In this document: positions 27,215 through 36,453 of the stretch, one piece after another
Layout of the letters: the number at the start of each line of letters is the position of its first letter
How positions within the stretch are numbered: position 1 is the first letter of the stretch
From: an uncultured Oscillibacter sp.
Lineage (GTDB): Bacteria; Bacillota; Clostridia; Oscillospirales; Oscillospiraceae
Assembly: GCF_947654275.1 (NCBI RefSeq)
Contig: NZ_CANTJS010000013.1
Coordinates: 1-64,000 of the forward strand
Length of the DNA: 64,000 bases
Direction of reading: 5' to 3'
The notes under the pieces: model-generated
The model's database searches: none
The model's input: the letters and a program-made list of their open reading frames with translations, nothing else
What the model was told of the DNA's origin: nothing
Translations under genes and position numbers: made by a program

Positions 27215-27476
27215 ATGTCCTTCCTCCAGATATCCGGTTTTCCGGTTTTTTTCTTGACTGACAGGGAAGATGATAGCACAAAACCAATGACGGTTCAATC
27301 TTTTTTCAAAATCGGGGCGTGTCCATCTGCGCATTTCATAGCAGGTATGCCATGCAGGGGAGGGGCTCTGTTCCCTCCCGTTCTTCCGGACTTTCTATGC
27401 TTCCGGGGAATGGGGCAGAGCCCGGCCCCTGCGTAAAATCTCCGATTGGGATGTTACCCCAAACTTAAAATTCCTC

Positions 27477-27507
27477 TTGACTCTCACCCCGGGGGAGGGC
27501 GTATGCT
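27477..27507 (+). promoter_or_regulatory. MerR-type promoter with 19-bp spacer (autoregulatory)
   Basis: TTGACT-CTCACCCCGGGGGAGGGCG(19)-TATGCT. Confidence 0.7.
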
Positions 27508-27566
27508 GTTCCTGAGCTCAAAATCCGGACCCCGGACGGGGCCCGCAACGTTGCGGAGGATATACC

Positions 27567-28385
27567 ATGCTGAAAATCGGTGAATTTTCAAAACTGTCCA
27601 GAATCAGCATCCGTCTGCTGCGCCAGTACGATGAGGCGGGCCTGCTGGCGCCCGTCCGCACCGACTCCTTTACAGGCTATCGGTACTACAGCGAAGCGCA
27701 GCTGCCCATTGCCGGCCGCATCCGCTCCCTAAAGGAAATGGGCTTTACACATGCCGCTATTTCAGAGGTTTTGCGGTGTTATGATGAGCCGGCGGCGCTG
27801 GAGCGCTGTCTGATGCTCCGGCGGGCCGAGGCCCGCGAGGAGGCGGAGGAGGCGGCCCGGCGGCTGCGGCTTCTGGACACAGCCATTGAACGGCTGAGAA
27901 AGGATGAAGCAAAGATGAAATACGATGTGAGCGTTAAAACCATTCCCGCGCGCACGGTGGCCAGCGTGCGGCAGATCATCCCCAGCTACGACCGGGAGGG
28001 GGACCTGTGGAGCATTTACTGTCAGGAGACCGCCCGGATGAACATTCAGGACGGGGACCCGGCGCTGTGTACCGCCGTGTATCACGACGGCGAATACAGG
28101 GAGTCCGACGTGGACGTGGAGATTCAGAAAAGCGTAACGGGCTGTTATCCGGATACGGAGCACGTGAAGTTCAGGACCGTGCCGGCGGTGGAGGTGGCCT
28201 CCGCCACCTTCCGGGGGAGCTATGACCAGATTACCGCGGCGAATGAGGCCGTGGCCGCCTGGGCGGCGGACAACGGCTGGGCATTGGCTGACAGCGCCTT
28301 TTTCATCTACCATGTCAGCCCTCACGACACCCGGAACCCCGATGAGTTTGTCACCGAGGTCTGCTATCCTGTGAAGCGGAAGTGA
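27567..28385 (+). CDS. MerR-family regulator with GyrI-like effector-binding domain (BltR/BmrR-like)
   Basis: KIGEFSKLSRISIRLLRQYDEAGLLAPVRTDSFTGYRYYSEAQL; C-terminal SOUL/GyrI-like region. Confidence 0.95.
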   Translation: MLKIGEFSKLSRISIRLLRQYDEAGLLAPVRTDSFTGYRYYSEAQLPIAGRIRSLKEMGFTHAAISEVLRCYDEPAALERCLMLRRAEAREEAEEAARRLRLLDTAIERLRKDEAKMKYDVSVKTIPARTVASVRQIIPSYDREGDLWSIYCQETARMNIQDGDPALCTAVYHDGEYRESDVDVEIQKSVTGCYPDTEHVKFRTVPAVEVASATFRGSYDQITAANEAVAAWAADNGWALADSAFFIYHVSPHDTRNPDEFVTEVCYPVKRK

Positions 28386-28526
28386 AGAGAGAGCCACACC
28401 GGCGGCGGGGAGAATTCCCCGCCGCTTCGGCGGTTTCTTCGGCAGCTTTTCGGTGACTTTTCAGGCGCGGCGCTCTGCCCATTGTCCACGGCTTTTCCTG
28501 TGTTTTCCCAAAAAGGAAGATTTTCC

Positions 28527-28555
28527 TTGCGCCTTTGGCGGAAGGCGGTTATAAT
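28527..28555 (+). promoter_or_regulatory. sigma-A promoter for der operon
   Basis: TTGCGC - 17 bp - TATAAT. Confidence 0.6.
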
Positions 28556-28753
28556 AGAGACAGAAAAGAGGACTGCCGGCGGGATGTCACTCGGCTGAGG
28601 ACGAAAGCGGTTCTTTTCGACCTTTTGGACCTTTTAGACTGCCTGAGCGGGAGAGGCGCGGACGCGCCGGCCGCCTTTGGTCCGCCGCCGGCGGACAGGG
28701 CGCAATGAATTGTGAAAGGGAGGAGCCGAAAGGCTTCTTTGGGAGGGATGCAA

Positions 28754-30082
28754 ATGGCAAAGCCTATTGTCGCGATTGTGGGCCGCCCCAATGTGGGCAA
28801 GTCCATGCTGTTTAATAAGCTCATCGGAAAACGCCTCTCCATTGTGGAGGACACCCCCGGCGTCACCCGGGACCGCATTTATGGAGAGACCGACTGGAAC
28901 GGACGGAGCTTCACCCTGGTGGACACCGGCGGCATCGAGCCCCGGACGGACAACCTGATTTTGGAGTTCATGCGGGATCAGGCCCAGATCGCCATTGACA
29001 CCGCCACGGTGATTGTCTTCCTGACGGACGTCCGCACCGGCCTCACCGCCTCGGACCAGGAGGTGGCGAATCTGCTCCTCCGCAGCGGAAAGCCCATCGT
29101 TCTGGCGGTGAACAAAATGGACTCCGTCGGCGCGCCGGACCCGGATTTCTATGAGTTCTATAATCTGGGCCTTGGGGACCCCATCGCGGTTTCCGCCGTC
29201 CACGGCCACGGCACCGGCGACCTTCTGGACGCCTGCGTGCAGTATTTTCCCCCGGAAGAGGAGGAAGAGGAGGAGGACGACGCCATCAAGGTGGCCGTCA
29301 TCGGCAAGCCCAACGCCGGCAAATCCTCTCTGGTCAACCGCATCCTGGGGGAGAACCGGGTCATTGTCTCCGACGTGGCGGGCACCACCCGGGACGCCAT
29401 CGACTCCCGGTTTGAAAACGACAAGGGTAAATTTGTCTTCATTGACACGGCGGGTCTCCGCCGGAAGAGCAGGGTGGAGGAGAACATCGAGCGGTACAGC
29501 GTTCTCCGGGCCACCATGGCCATTGACCGGGCGGACGTGTGCCTCATTCTGATTGACGCCACCGAGGGCGTCACGGAGCAGGACACCAAGGTGGCGGGCC
29601 TGGCCCACGAGGCGGGAAAGGCCAGCATCATTGTGGTGAACAAATGGGACCTGGTGGAGAAGGACGGCAAGACCATGGACCGTATGCGCAAGGAGGTTCA
29701 GGAGGGTCTGAGCTTCATGACCTACGCCCCCGTTCTCTTCATCTCCGCCCTGACGGGGCAGCGGGTGGACCGGCTCTTTGAGCTGATTGACTATGTTTCC
29801 AACCAGTCCGCCACCCGCATCACCACGGGTATGCTCAACGACGTGCTGGCCGACGCCCAGGCCAGAGTCCAGCCTCCCACGGACAAGGGCCGGCGGCTGA
29901 AGATTTACTATATGACCCAGGTGGGCGTCAAGCCGCCTCACTATGTGATCTTCTGCAACGATTCCCGGCTGTTCCACTTCTCCTATCAGCGCTATCTGGA
30001 GAACTGTATCCGCAATACCTTCGGCCTGGAGGGGACCCCCATCCGCATCTCCATCCGGCAGAAGGGGGACAATGAGCCGTGA
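28754..30082 (+). CDS. der: ribosome biogenesis GTPase Der
   Basis: Two GTPase domains: GRPNVGKSMLFNKL and GKPNAGKSSLVNRI, C-terminal KH-like domain. Confidence 0.98.
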   Translation: MAKPIVAIVGRPNVGKSMLFNKLIGKRLSIVEDTPGVTRDRIYGETDWNGRSFTLVDTGGIEPRTDNLILEFMRDQAQIAIDTATVIVFLTDVRTGLTASDQEVANLLLRSGKPIVLAVNKMDSVGAPDPDFYEFYNLGLGDPIAVSAVHGHGTGDLLDACVQYFPPEEEEEEEDDAIKVAVIGKPNAGKSSLVNRILGENRVIVSDVAGTTRDAIDSRFENDKGKFVFIDTAGLRRKSRVEENIERYSVLRATMAIDRADVCLILIDATEGVTEQDTKVAGLAHEAGKASIIVVNKWDLVEKDGKTMDRMRKEVQEGLSFMTYAPVLFISALTGQRVDRLFELIDYVSNQSATRITTGMLNDVLADAQARVQPPTDKGRRLKIYYMTQVGVKPPHYVIFCNDSRLFHFSYQRYLENCIRNTFGLEGTPIRISIRQKGDNEP

Positions 30083-30173
30083 GCCGGGCGGCCGTCCGGC
30101 GGCTCCGGTGTATATTCCCGGACGGTTCCTTTCCTTCCACAAAACTGCACACGTGTCATAAGGAGGTTTGAGT

Positions 30174-30815
30174 ATGATCGGGATTGGGTGGTATTTCCTG
30201 TATTACGGCGGAATCGCCCTGGCGTGTTACCTCCTGGGCTGTTTCAACGGAGCGGTTATCGTGTCCAAGTATATACTCCGGGATGACGTCCGGAACCACG
30301 GCAGTGGCAACGCAGGCCTGACGAATTTCCACCGGACCTTCGGCGGAGGGCTGACCTTCGTGGTGATTCTCTGCGACGTGCTGAAGGCGGTGATCGCCGT
30401 GCTGCTGGGGAGCTGGCTGTTCAGGGGGGACCCGGTGCTGGGCAAGTACTTCGCGGCCCTGTTCTGCCTGCTGGGGCATATGTTCCCCTGCATGTTCCGC
30501 TTCAAGGGGGGCAAGGGCATCCTCTCCGGGGGCGCTATCGCCCTGATGATTGACTGGCGGATTGCCCTGGTGGTCTGGGGGGGCTTTTTGATTCTGGTAC
30601 TTCTGACCCGCTTTGTTTCCCTGGGGTCTTTGTGGGCCGGGGCCAGCTTCCCCTTTGTCAGCTGGTACTGCTATCCGGAGCCCTGGGCCGTAGTGCTGGC
30701 CTTCCTCTGCGGGGGGCTGGTGGTCTGGCAGCACCGGGCCAATATCAAGCGGCTGCTGGCGGGAAATGAGAACAAATTCAGCCTGCGTCGAAAGAAGGAG
30801 GGAGGACAGTCATGA
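30174..30815 (+). CDS. plsY: glycerol-3-phosphate acyltransferase PlsY
   Basis: YLLGCFNGAVIVSKYI...GSGNAGLTNFHRTFG; FKGGKGI. Confidence 0.96.
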   Translation: MIGIGWYFLYYGGIALACYLLGCFNGAVIVSKYILRDDVRNHGSGNAGLTNFHRTFGGGLTFVVILCDVLKAVIAVLLGSWLFRGDPVLGKYFAALFCLLGHMFPCMFRFKGGKGILSGGAIALMIDWRIALVVWGGFLILVLLTRFVSLGSLWAGASFPFVSWYCYPEPWAVVLAFLCGGLVVWQHRANIKRLLAGNENKFSLRRKKEGGQS

Positions 30816-31816
30816 AAACAGTGGTTTTGGGCAGCGGCGGCTGGGGCACGGCTCTGGCCCTGGTCCTCTGTGACAACGGGCACGACGTGACCCTCTGGTC
30901 ACGGACCCCCGCCAAGGCGGAGGCTCTGCGCGCGGAACGGGAAAATCCCCTTTTGAAGGGCGTGCCCCTGCCGGATGCCCTGAACATCACCAGCGAACAG
31001 AGCTGTCTGGAGGGGGCAGAGCTGGTGGTCTGTGCCGCGCCCTCCTTCGCCGTCCGGAAGACGGGGGAAATGGCCGCGCCCTATCTCGGACGGGATACGG
31101 TGCTGGTGTCGGTGTCCAAGGGCATCGAGCGGGACACCCATCTGCGGATGAGCCAGATTCTTCAGGAGGCTACCGGCTATACCTGTAAAGTGGCTGCCCT
31201 GTCCGGTCCTTCCCACGCAGAGGAGGTGGGACTCCGTCTGCCCACCGGCTGTGTGTCCGCCTGCCCGGACCGGGGCGCGGCCCGCTTTGTACAGGACGCC
31301 TTTATGAACGACTATTTCCGGGTCTACACCAGCTACGACATCATTGGCGTGGAGCTGTCGGCGGCACTGAAAAATGTGATTGCCCTCAGCTGCGGCATCT
31401 GTGCCGGCCTGGGCTTCCAGGATAACACCAAGGCCCTTCTGATGACCCGGGCCATGGCGGAGATCACACGTCTGGGGGAGCGGCTGGGAGGCACCCGGCG
31501 GACCTTCGGCGGGCTGGCGGGCATGGGGGACCTGATTGTCACCTGCACTTCCATGCACTCCCGCAACAACCGGGCCGGGATGCTGATTGGCCAGGGGAAA
31601 ACGCCCCGGGAGGCCATGGACGAGGTGGGGGCCGTGGTAGAGGGCTACTATGCCGCCGAGAGTATCCACCAGCTGGCGGAGCATGAGGACGTCGAAATGC
31701 CCGTCTGCCGCTGCGCCTATGAGGTCCTCTACCAGGGCAGGGACCCCAAGGAGGTGGTTCCGGAGCTGATGGGCCGGGCCAAAAAGGACGAACTGCTGGA
31801 GAGATCATGGCTGTAA
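30812..31816 (+). CDS. gpsA: NAD(P)H-dependent glycerol-3-phosphate dehydrogenase
   Basis: GSGGWGTALALVLCDNGHDVTLWSR; GPSHAEEV; GLGDLI-like GMGDLIVTCTSMHSRN. Confidence 0.97.
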   Translation: MKTVVLGSGGWGTALALVLCDNGHDVTLWSRTPAKAEALRAERENPLLKGVPLPDALNITSEQSCLEGAELVVCAAPSFAVRKTGEMAAPYLGRDTVLVSVSKGIERDTHLRMSQILQEATGYTCKVAALSGPSHAEEVGLRLPTGCVSACPDRGAARFVQDAFMNDYFRVYTSYDIIGVELSAALKNVIALSCGICAGLGFQDNTKALLMTRAMAEITRLGERLGGTRRTFGGLAGMGDLIVTCTSMHSRNNRAGMLIGQGKTPREAMDEVGAVVEGYYAAESIHQLAEHEDVEMPVCRCAYEVLYQGRDPKEVVPELMGRAKKDELLERSWL

Positions 31817-32076
31817 GGGGAGTTTCCTTGCCGGATAAATCCTGGGGAAGCCCCGGCAGTGTTCGTGTCTGTCCTGACAGGTCCGCCGGATTGAATCAAT
31901 GAATAGAACAGCGGTCCGTCCCAAAGCCCGGGGCGGACCGCAGATCAATTTTTCTGTTCCGGCGCGGGGGAGTCGCTTCGGTTATGGCAGTCCGGACGCA
32001 GATGCGGTCCGTCCCGCCGCCTCCTGTGAGCCTGAACGCTTCTCTGTGTCCGTTGGAGGCAGGGGGAGAAAAGGAA

Positions 32077-32105
32077 AAAATCCCGGACATCATTGTCCGG
32101 GATTT
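32077..32105. terminator. hairpin terminator between gpsA and rpmB
   Basis: AAATCCCGGACA-TCAT-TGTCCGGGATTT. Confidence 0.7.
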
Positions 32106-32116
32106 GATCTGTTGGC

Positions 32117-32305
32117 TCAAATCGCTCTGGTAACCTTGCCGGAGCGCATGCACCGGGTACAAACGTAAACGTGGCGCGGGGAACCGTCAACGATTGCCTT
32201 CACACGTTTCACGTTGGGCTTCCAGGGACGGTTGGAACGCCGGTGAGAGTGAGAGACTTGAATCCCAAAGGTCACGCCTTTGCCGCAATACTCGCACTTA
32301 GCCAT
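32117..32305 (-). CDS. rpmB: 50S ribosomal protein L28, Zn-binding (C+) form
   Basis: MAKCEYCGKGVTFGIQVSHSHRRSNRPWKPNVKRV...CTRCMRSGKVTRAI with two CxxC. Confidence 0.97.
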   Translation of the reverse strand: MAKCEYCGKGVTFGIQVSHSHRRSNRPWKPNVKRVKAIVDGSPRHVYVCTRCMRSGKVTRAI

Positions 32306-32466
32306 CCATAGCACCTCCCTGCTGCATATACTTTTGTGCCCACTTTCACAAGCACGTCTGTTATGATAGCAGAATTATTCAGAAAAAGCAAGAAGAATTT
32401 TCAAAAATTTTAAAAAGATTTCTAAAAATCGTGGTTTTTTTCCCGGCCTCTGGATGCGGGAAGGTG

Positions 32467-32495
32467 TTGCGGAATCCGGCGAGTTCATATATAAT
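32467..32495 (+). promoter_or_regulatory. sigma-A promoter upstream of hprK
   Basis: TTGCGG - 17 bp - TATAAT. Confidence 0.55.
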
Positions 32496-32699
32496 AGGGT
32501 CAACGAGGCTGAAAACCGGCAGACAGCCGTTTTCAGCCGGCAGGTCCGCCGGCGCGTGGGCATTCCCCGGGAAAGCGGGGCATGTTGGAGGCAGGCGGAC
32601 GCCGGCGGCGTGCACGGCCGGTCCACGGCGCCGGTTTCCCTTCCTGCGCGGAAATACAGACAGAACAGGCGCGGCTCTGCGCCGGAAAGGTGAGAAAAC

Positions 32700-33638
32700 A
32701 TGCGTGAGGTAAGTGACAACGGCTTGAAGATTACGGAGTTTATTCCCCTGTTTCATTTGGAGGTGCTGCACCGGGGAGGCGACTTTGAGACAGCCAGGCT
32801 GGTGGTGCCGGACCTGAACCGGCCGGGTCTCCAGTTTCACAGCTTTTTTGACTATTTTGACCCCTGCCGGCTTCAGGTGGTGGGCAAAATGGAGGTTACA
32901 TTTTTAAAGGGCCTGACCTCGGCCCAGCGCCGCAAATGCTTTGACGACCTCTTTCTCTATGATATTCCCGCGCTGGTCATTGCCCGGGGGCTGGACTGCT
33001 TCCCGGAGTGCATGGAGAGCGCCATTGAGCACGAGCGGACCCTGCTGCGGACGGACGAAGAGACGGTGGTCTTTACCAGCCGGACCATTGAATATCTCAA
33101 CAGGGTGCTGGCTCCCTGCATTACCCGTCACGGCGTGCTGCTGGATATCTATGGCGAGGGTGTTATGATTACCGGCGACTCCGGCGTGGGCAAGAGCGAG
33201 GCGGCCATTGAGCTGATTATGCGGGGCCACCGTCTGGTGGCCGACGACGCGGTGGAGCTCCGCCGGGTATCCGACCAGCTGACGGGCAGCGCCCCGGAGA
33301 TGATTCGGGATTACATCGAGCTCCGGGGCATCGGCGTCATCAATGTGCGGCAGCTCTTCGGCGTCCGGGCCATCAAGAATGAAACCAAGCTGGACATGGT
33401 GGTTCACTTCGAGCCCTGGGACAGTACCAAGTTCTATGATCGGCTGGGCATTGAGGACCATTTCATCGACATTCTGGACGTGCAGGTGCCGATTGTCACC
33501 ATTCCGGTCCGGCCGGGCCGGAATCTGGCCAGCATCGTGGAGGTGGCGGCCATGAACAACCGCCACAGGAAGTTCGGCTATAATGCGGCCCAGGAGCTGG
33601 CCCAGAAGGTGGACGCCCGGGCGGACGGAAAACTGTGA
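32700..33638 (+). CDS. hprK: HPr kinase/phosphorylase
   Basis: GDSGVGKSEAAIELIMRGHRLVADDAVEL; ELRGIGVINVRQLFG. Confidence 0.98.
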   Translation: MREVSDNGLKITEFIPLFHLEVLHRGGDFETARLVVPDLNRPGLQFHSFFDYFDPCRLQVVGKMEVTFLKGLTSAQRRKCFDDLFLYDIPALVIARGLDCFPECMESAIEHERTLLRTDEETVVFTSRTIEYLNRVLAPCITRHGVLLDIYGEGVMITGDSGVGKSEAAIELIMRGHRLVADDAVELRRVSDQLTGSAPEMIRDYIELRGIGVINVRQLFGVRAIKNETKLDMVVHFEPWDSTKFYDRLGIEDHFIDILDVQVPIVTIPVRPGRNLASIVEVAAMNNRHRKFGYNAAQELAQKVDARADGKL

Positions 33639-33650
33639 GGAGGACGGGAC

Positions 33651-34565
33651 ATGTATATCGGGATTGACGTAGGCGGCACCAACCTGAAGGCCGGCCTTGT
33701 GGACGGGGAGGGCCGTATTTTAAAGGTGGAGCGGATTCCCCTGGACTTCCGGAGCCCTGAGCAGTTTGCCGAAACCCTGGCGTCGCTGGCGAAGACGGTG
33801 ATGGGGGAGGGCGTGCAGTCCGTAGGCGTGGGGCTGCCCGGCGCGGTGGACGGCGGCGACGTGCTGTTCACCACCAATATTCCCATGAAGGACGTGCCGC
33901 TGGAGACCCTGTTCCGCCGCCATCTGGATTTGCCGCTGCTGCTGGGCAACGACGCGGACTGCGCCGCCGTGGGTGAGTTCTTCTGCGGCGCGGGCAAGGG
34001 GACGGAGGATTTTGCCATCGTCACCCTGGGCACCGGCGTAGGCGCGGGACTGATTTTAAACGGGAAGCTGCGGGGCGGCGTGGCCTCCAGCGAGGCGGGC
34101 CACATGGTCATGCGGCAGGGCGGCGAGCCCTGCAACTGCGGCCGTCTGGGCTGCTGGGAGCGCTATGCCTCCGCCACCGGTCTGATTCAGCTGACGAAGC
34201 GGGCCATGGAGGCCCACCCCGAGAGCGCCCTCCATACCTGTGCCGCCCAGGGCGGTGTGGAGGGCCGGACGGCCTTCCAGGCGGCGGAGGCCGGCGACGA
34301 AACGGCTCTGGCGGTGTGCCGGGAGTACGTGGAGAATCTGGCCTGCGGAACGGCCAGCCTCATCAACATCCTGCGGCCCGAGGTGGTGGCCATTGGCGGC
34401 GGCGTGGCGGCGGCGCCCGCCCACCTGCTGATGGAGCCCCTGCGGGAGGCGGTGGGCCGGGAGAGCTTTTCCCGCCACGGCGGACGGGCGACCCGCATCC
34501 TCCCGGCGGAGCTGGGCAACGACGCCGGCATCATCGGCGCGGCCTTTTTGCCCCGCGTGCTGTAA
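33651..34565 (+). CDS. ROK-family sugar kinase (glucokinase)
   Basis: GIDVGGTNLKAGLVD; CNCGRLGCWERYAS zinc motif. Confidence 0.95.
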   Translation: MYIGIDVGGTNLKAGLVDGEGRILKVERIPLDFRSPEQFAETLASLAKTVMGEGVQSVGVGLPGAVDGGDVLFTTNIPMKDVPLETLFRRHLDLPLLLGNDADCAAVGEFFCGAGKGTEDFAIVTLGTGVGAGLILNGKLRGGVASSEAGHMVMRQGGEPCNCGRLGCWERYASATGLIQLTKRAMEAHPESALHTCAAQGGVEGRTAFQAAEAGDETALAVCREYVENLACGTASLINILRPEVVAIGGGVAAAPAHLLMEPLREAVGRESFSRHGGRATRILPAELGNDAGIIGAAFLPRVL

Positions 34566-34581
34566 TCTCTGAGATTTTATG

Positions 34582-34623
34582 ATTTTTTGATTTTCTTGAT
34601 TTTTGATTTTCTTGATTTTTGAT
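34582..34623. repeat. AT-rich tandem repeat, unit approximately TTTTTGATTTTCTTGA
   Basis: About 2.5 copies of a 16-bp unit in the ROK kinase-murB spacer. Confidence 0.9.
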
Positions 34624-34640
34624 AACAGGAGGCCCCTTGC

Positions 34641-35558
34641 ATGGACTGGGTAACGGCGTTTGACAACAAGGCCGCGGCATATCTGCCGGACGTGGAGCTT
34701 CTCCGGGAGGAGCCCATGGCAAAACACACCTCCTTCCGCACCGGCGGCCCGGCCCGGCGGATGGCCTTTCCCCGAAGCGGGGAACAGCTGGTGCTGCTGC
34801 TGTCCCTGGCGGAGGACTGCGGAGCCCGGCCCTTTGTAATGGGCTGCGGGACCAACCTCCTGGCCCCCGACCAGGGGCTGGACCGGCTGGTGATTATAAC
34901 CTCCGGCCTCAGCCGTCTGGAAATGGGGGCGGAGTCCGGCACGCTTCTGGCGGAGTCCGGCGTGTCCCTGGCCCGTCTGGCAGACTTCGCCTGTAAGCAG
35001 GGCCTGACAGGGCTGGAATTTGCCCACGGCATCCCGGGCACGGTGGGCGGCGGCGTTTGCATGAACGCCGGGGCCTACGGCGGGGAGATGAAACAGGTGG
35101 TCTCCGGCGTGTCCGCGCTGTTCCCGGAGGAGGGCGTGAGAGTTCTGACGGGGGAGGAGCTGGCTTTCGGCTACCGCCGGAGCTTTCTCACGGAGCACCC
35201 GGAGGCCGTGGTGCTCTCCGCCGTGTTCCGCCTGTCCCCCGGGAACCCGGAGTCCATCCGGGAGACACAGCGCTCCCTGATGGCCCGCCGGAAGGCCAGC
35301 CAGCCTCTGGAGTGGCCCAGCGCCGGCAGCACCTTCAAGCGGCCGGAGGGCCACTTTGCCGGGACCCTCATTGACCAGTGCGGCCTGAAGGGGCTGAGGG
35401 TTGGCGGGGCCCAGGTGTCGGAGAAGCACGCGGGGTTTGTCATCAACCGGGGCGGGGCCGCCTCGGCCGATGTGAGGGAGCTGATCCGGCAGGTGCAGGC
35501 GCGGGTCTTTGAGAAAACCGGCGTCCGGCTGGAGCCGGAGGTCAAGTTTGTGGATTAG
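34641..35558 (+). CDS. murB: UDP-N-acetylenolpyruvoylglucosamine reductase
   Basis: NTSFRTGG-like HTSFRTGGPARRM; GIPGTVGGGVCMNAGAYGGEM; GSTFKRPEG. Confidence 0.97.
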   Translation: MDWVTAFDNKAAAYLPDVELLREEPMAKHTSFRTGGPARRMAFPRSGEQLVLLLSLAEDCGARPFVMGCGTNLLAPDQGLDRLVIITSGLSRLEMGAESGTLLAESGVSLARLADFACKQGLTGLEFAHGIPGTVGGGVCMNAGAYGGEMKQVVSGVSALFPEEGVRVLTGEELAFGYRRSFLTEHPEAVVLSAVFRLSPGNPESIRETQRSLMARRKASQPLEWPSAGSTFKRPEGHFAGTLIDQCGLKGLRVGGAQVSEKHAGFVINRGGAASADVRELIRQVQARVFEKTGVRLEPEVKFVD

Positions 35559-35570
35559 GAGCTGCTTTCT

Positions 35571-36437
35571 ATGGAAATTCTCATTATCTCGGGCCTCTCC
35601 GGCGGCGGCAAGAGCAAAGCCGCCTCTTTTTTGGAGGACATCGGCTTTTATATTGTGGACAATATGCCCGCCGCCATGATTTTGAAATTCGCGGAATTCT
35701 GCGCCGGCGGCGGGGGACGCTATGCCCGGGTGGCCCTGGTGTATGACGTGCGGACGGCGGACTCCTTTTCCGAGCTCTTTTCCGTGCTGGAAAAGCTGAA
35801 GGCCATGCAGAACTGCGTCTGCCGGATGCTGTTTCTGGAGGCGGCGCCGGACACCATCATCAAGCGCTACAAGGAGACCCGCCGCCGCCATCCCCTCCGG
35901 GAGTCCACGGATTCCCTGGAGGAGGCGGTGGCCCAGGAACGGACGCTGATGGAGCCGGTGAAGGAACGGGCGGACCTCGTCATAGACACCACCCGCCTCT
36001 CCACCGGCAAGCTCCGGCAGGAGCTGCTGGGCATTTTCGGAGGCGAGGAGGAGAAGGGGGGCATGGCGGTGAATGTGGCCTCCTTCGGCTTCAAGTACGG
36101 CCTGCCTCTGGAGGCGGACCTGGTTTTTGACGTGCGGTTTATGCCAAACCCCTTTTATATAGAGGAGCTGCGGCATCAGACAGGGCTGGACAAGCCGGTG
36201 GCCGACTATGTGTTTGGATTCCCCCAGACCCAGGACTTTCTGGGCCGCCTCCGGGACCTGCTCGCCTTCACGCTGCCCCTTTATGCTGAGGAAGGGAAGA
36301 CCAGCCTCTTCATCGGCGTGGGCTGCACCGGCGGGCATCACCGCTCCGTGGCGGTGGCCCACGCCCTGGCGGAGTACATCCGCAGTCTGGGCTACCAGAC
36401 GGCGGAGCATCACCGGGACATGGAACGGTCCGTTTGA
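35571..36437 (+). CDS. rapZ: RNase adapter RapZ / YvcJ-family NTPase
   Basis: ISGLSGGGKSKAASFLEDIGFYIVDNMP; GCTGGHHRSV. Confidence 0.97.
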   Translation: MEILIISGLSGGGKSKAASFLEDIGFYIVDNMPAAMILKFAEFCAGGGGRYARVALVYDVRTADSFSELFSVLEKLKAMQNCVCRMLFLEAAPDTIIKRYKETRRRHPLRESTDSLEEAVAQERTLMEPVKERADLVIDTTRLSTGKLRQELLGIFGGEEEKGGMAVNVASFGFKYGLPLEADLVFDVRFMPNPFYIEELRHQTGLDKPVADYVFGFPQTQDFLGRLRDLLAFTLPLYAEEGKTSLFIGVGCTGGHHRSVAVAHALAEYIRSLGYQTAEHHRDMERSV

Positions 36438-36453
36438 GCCGGGGAGGGAAGAC

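Noticed and set aside
28595-28612. CTGAGGACGAAA, hammerhead-ribozyme-like core in the der leader
   Set aside because: Core does not match CUGANGA...GAAA with the required stems I-III
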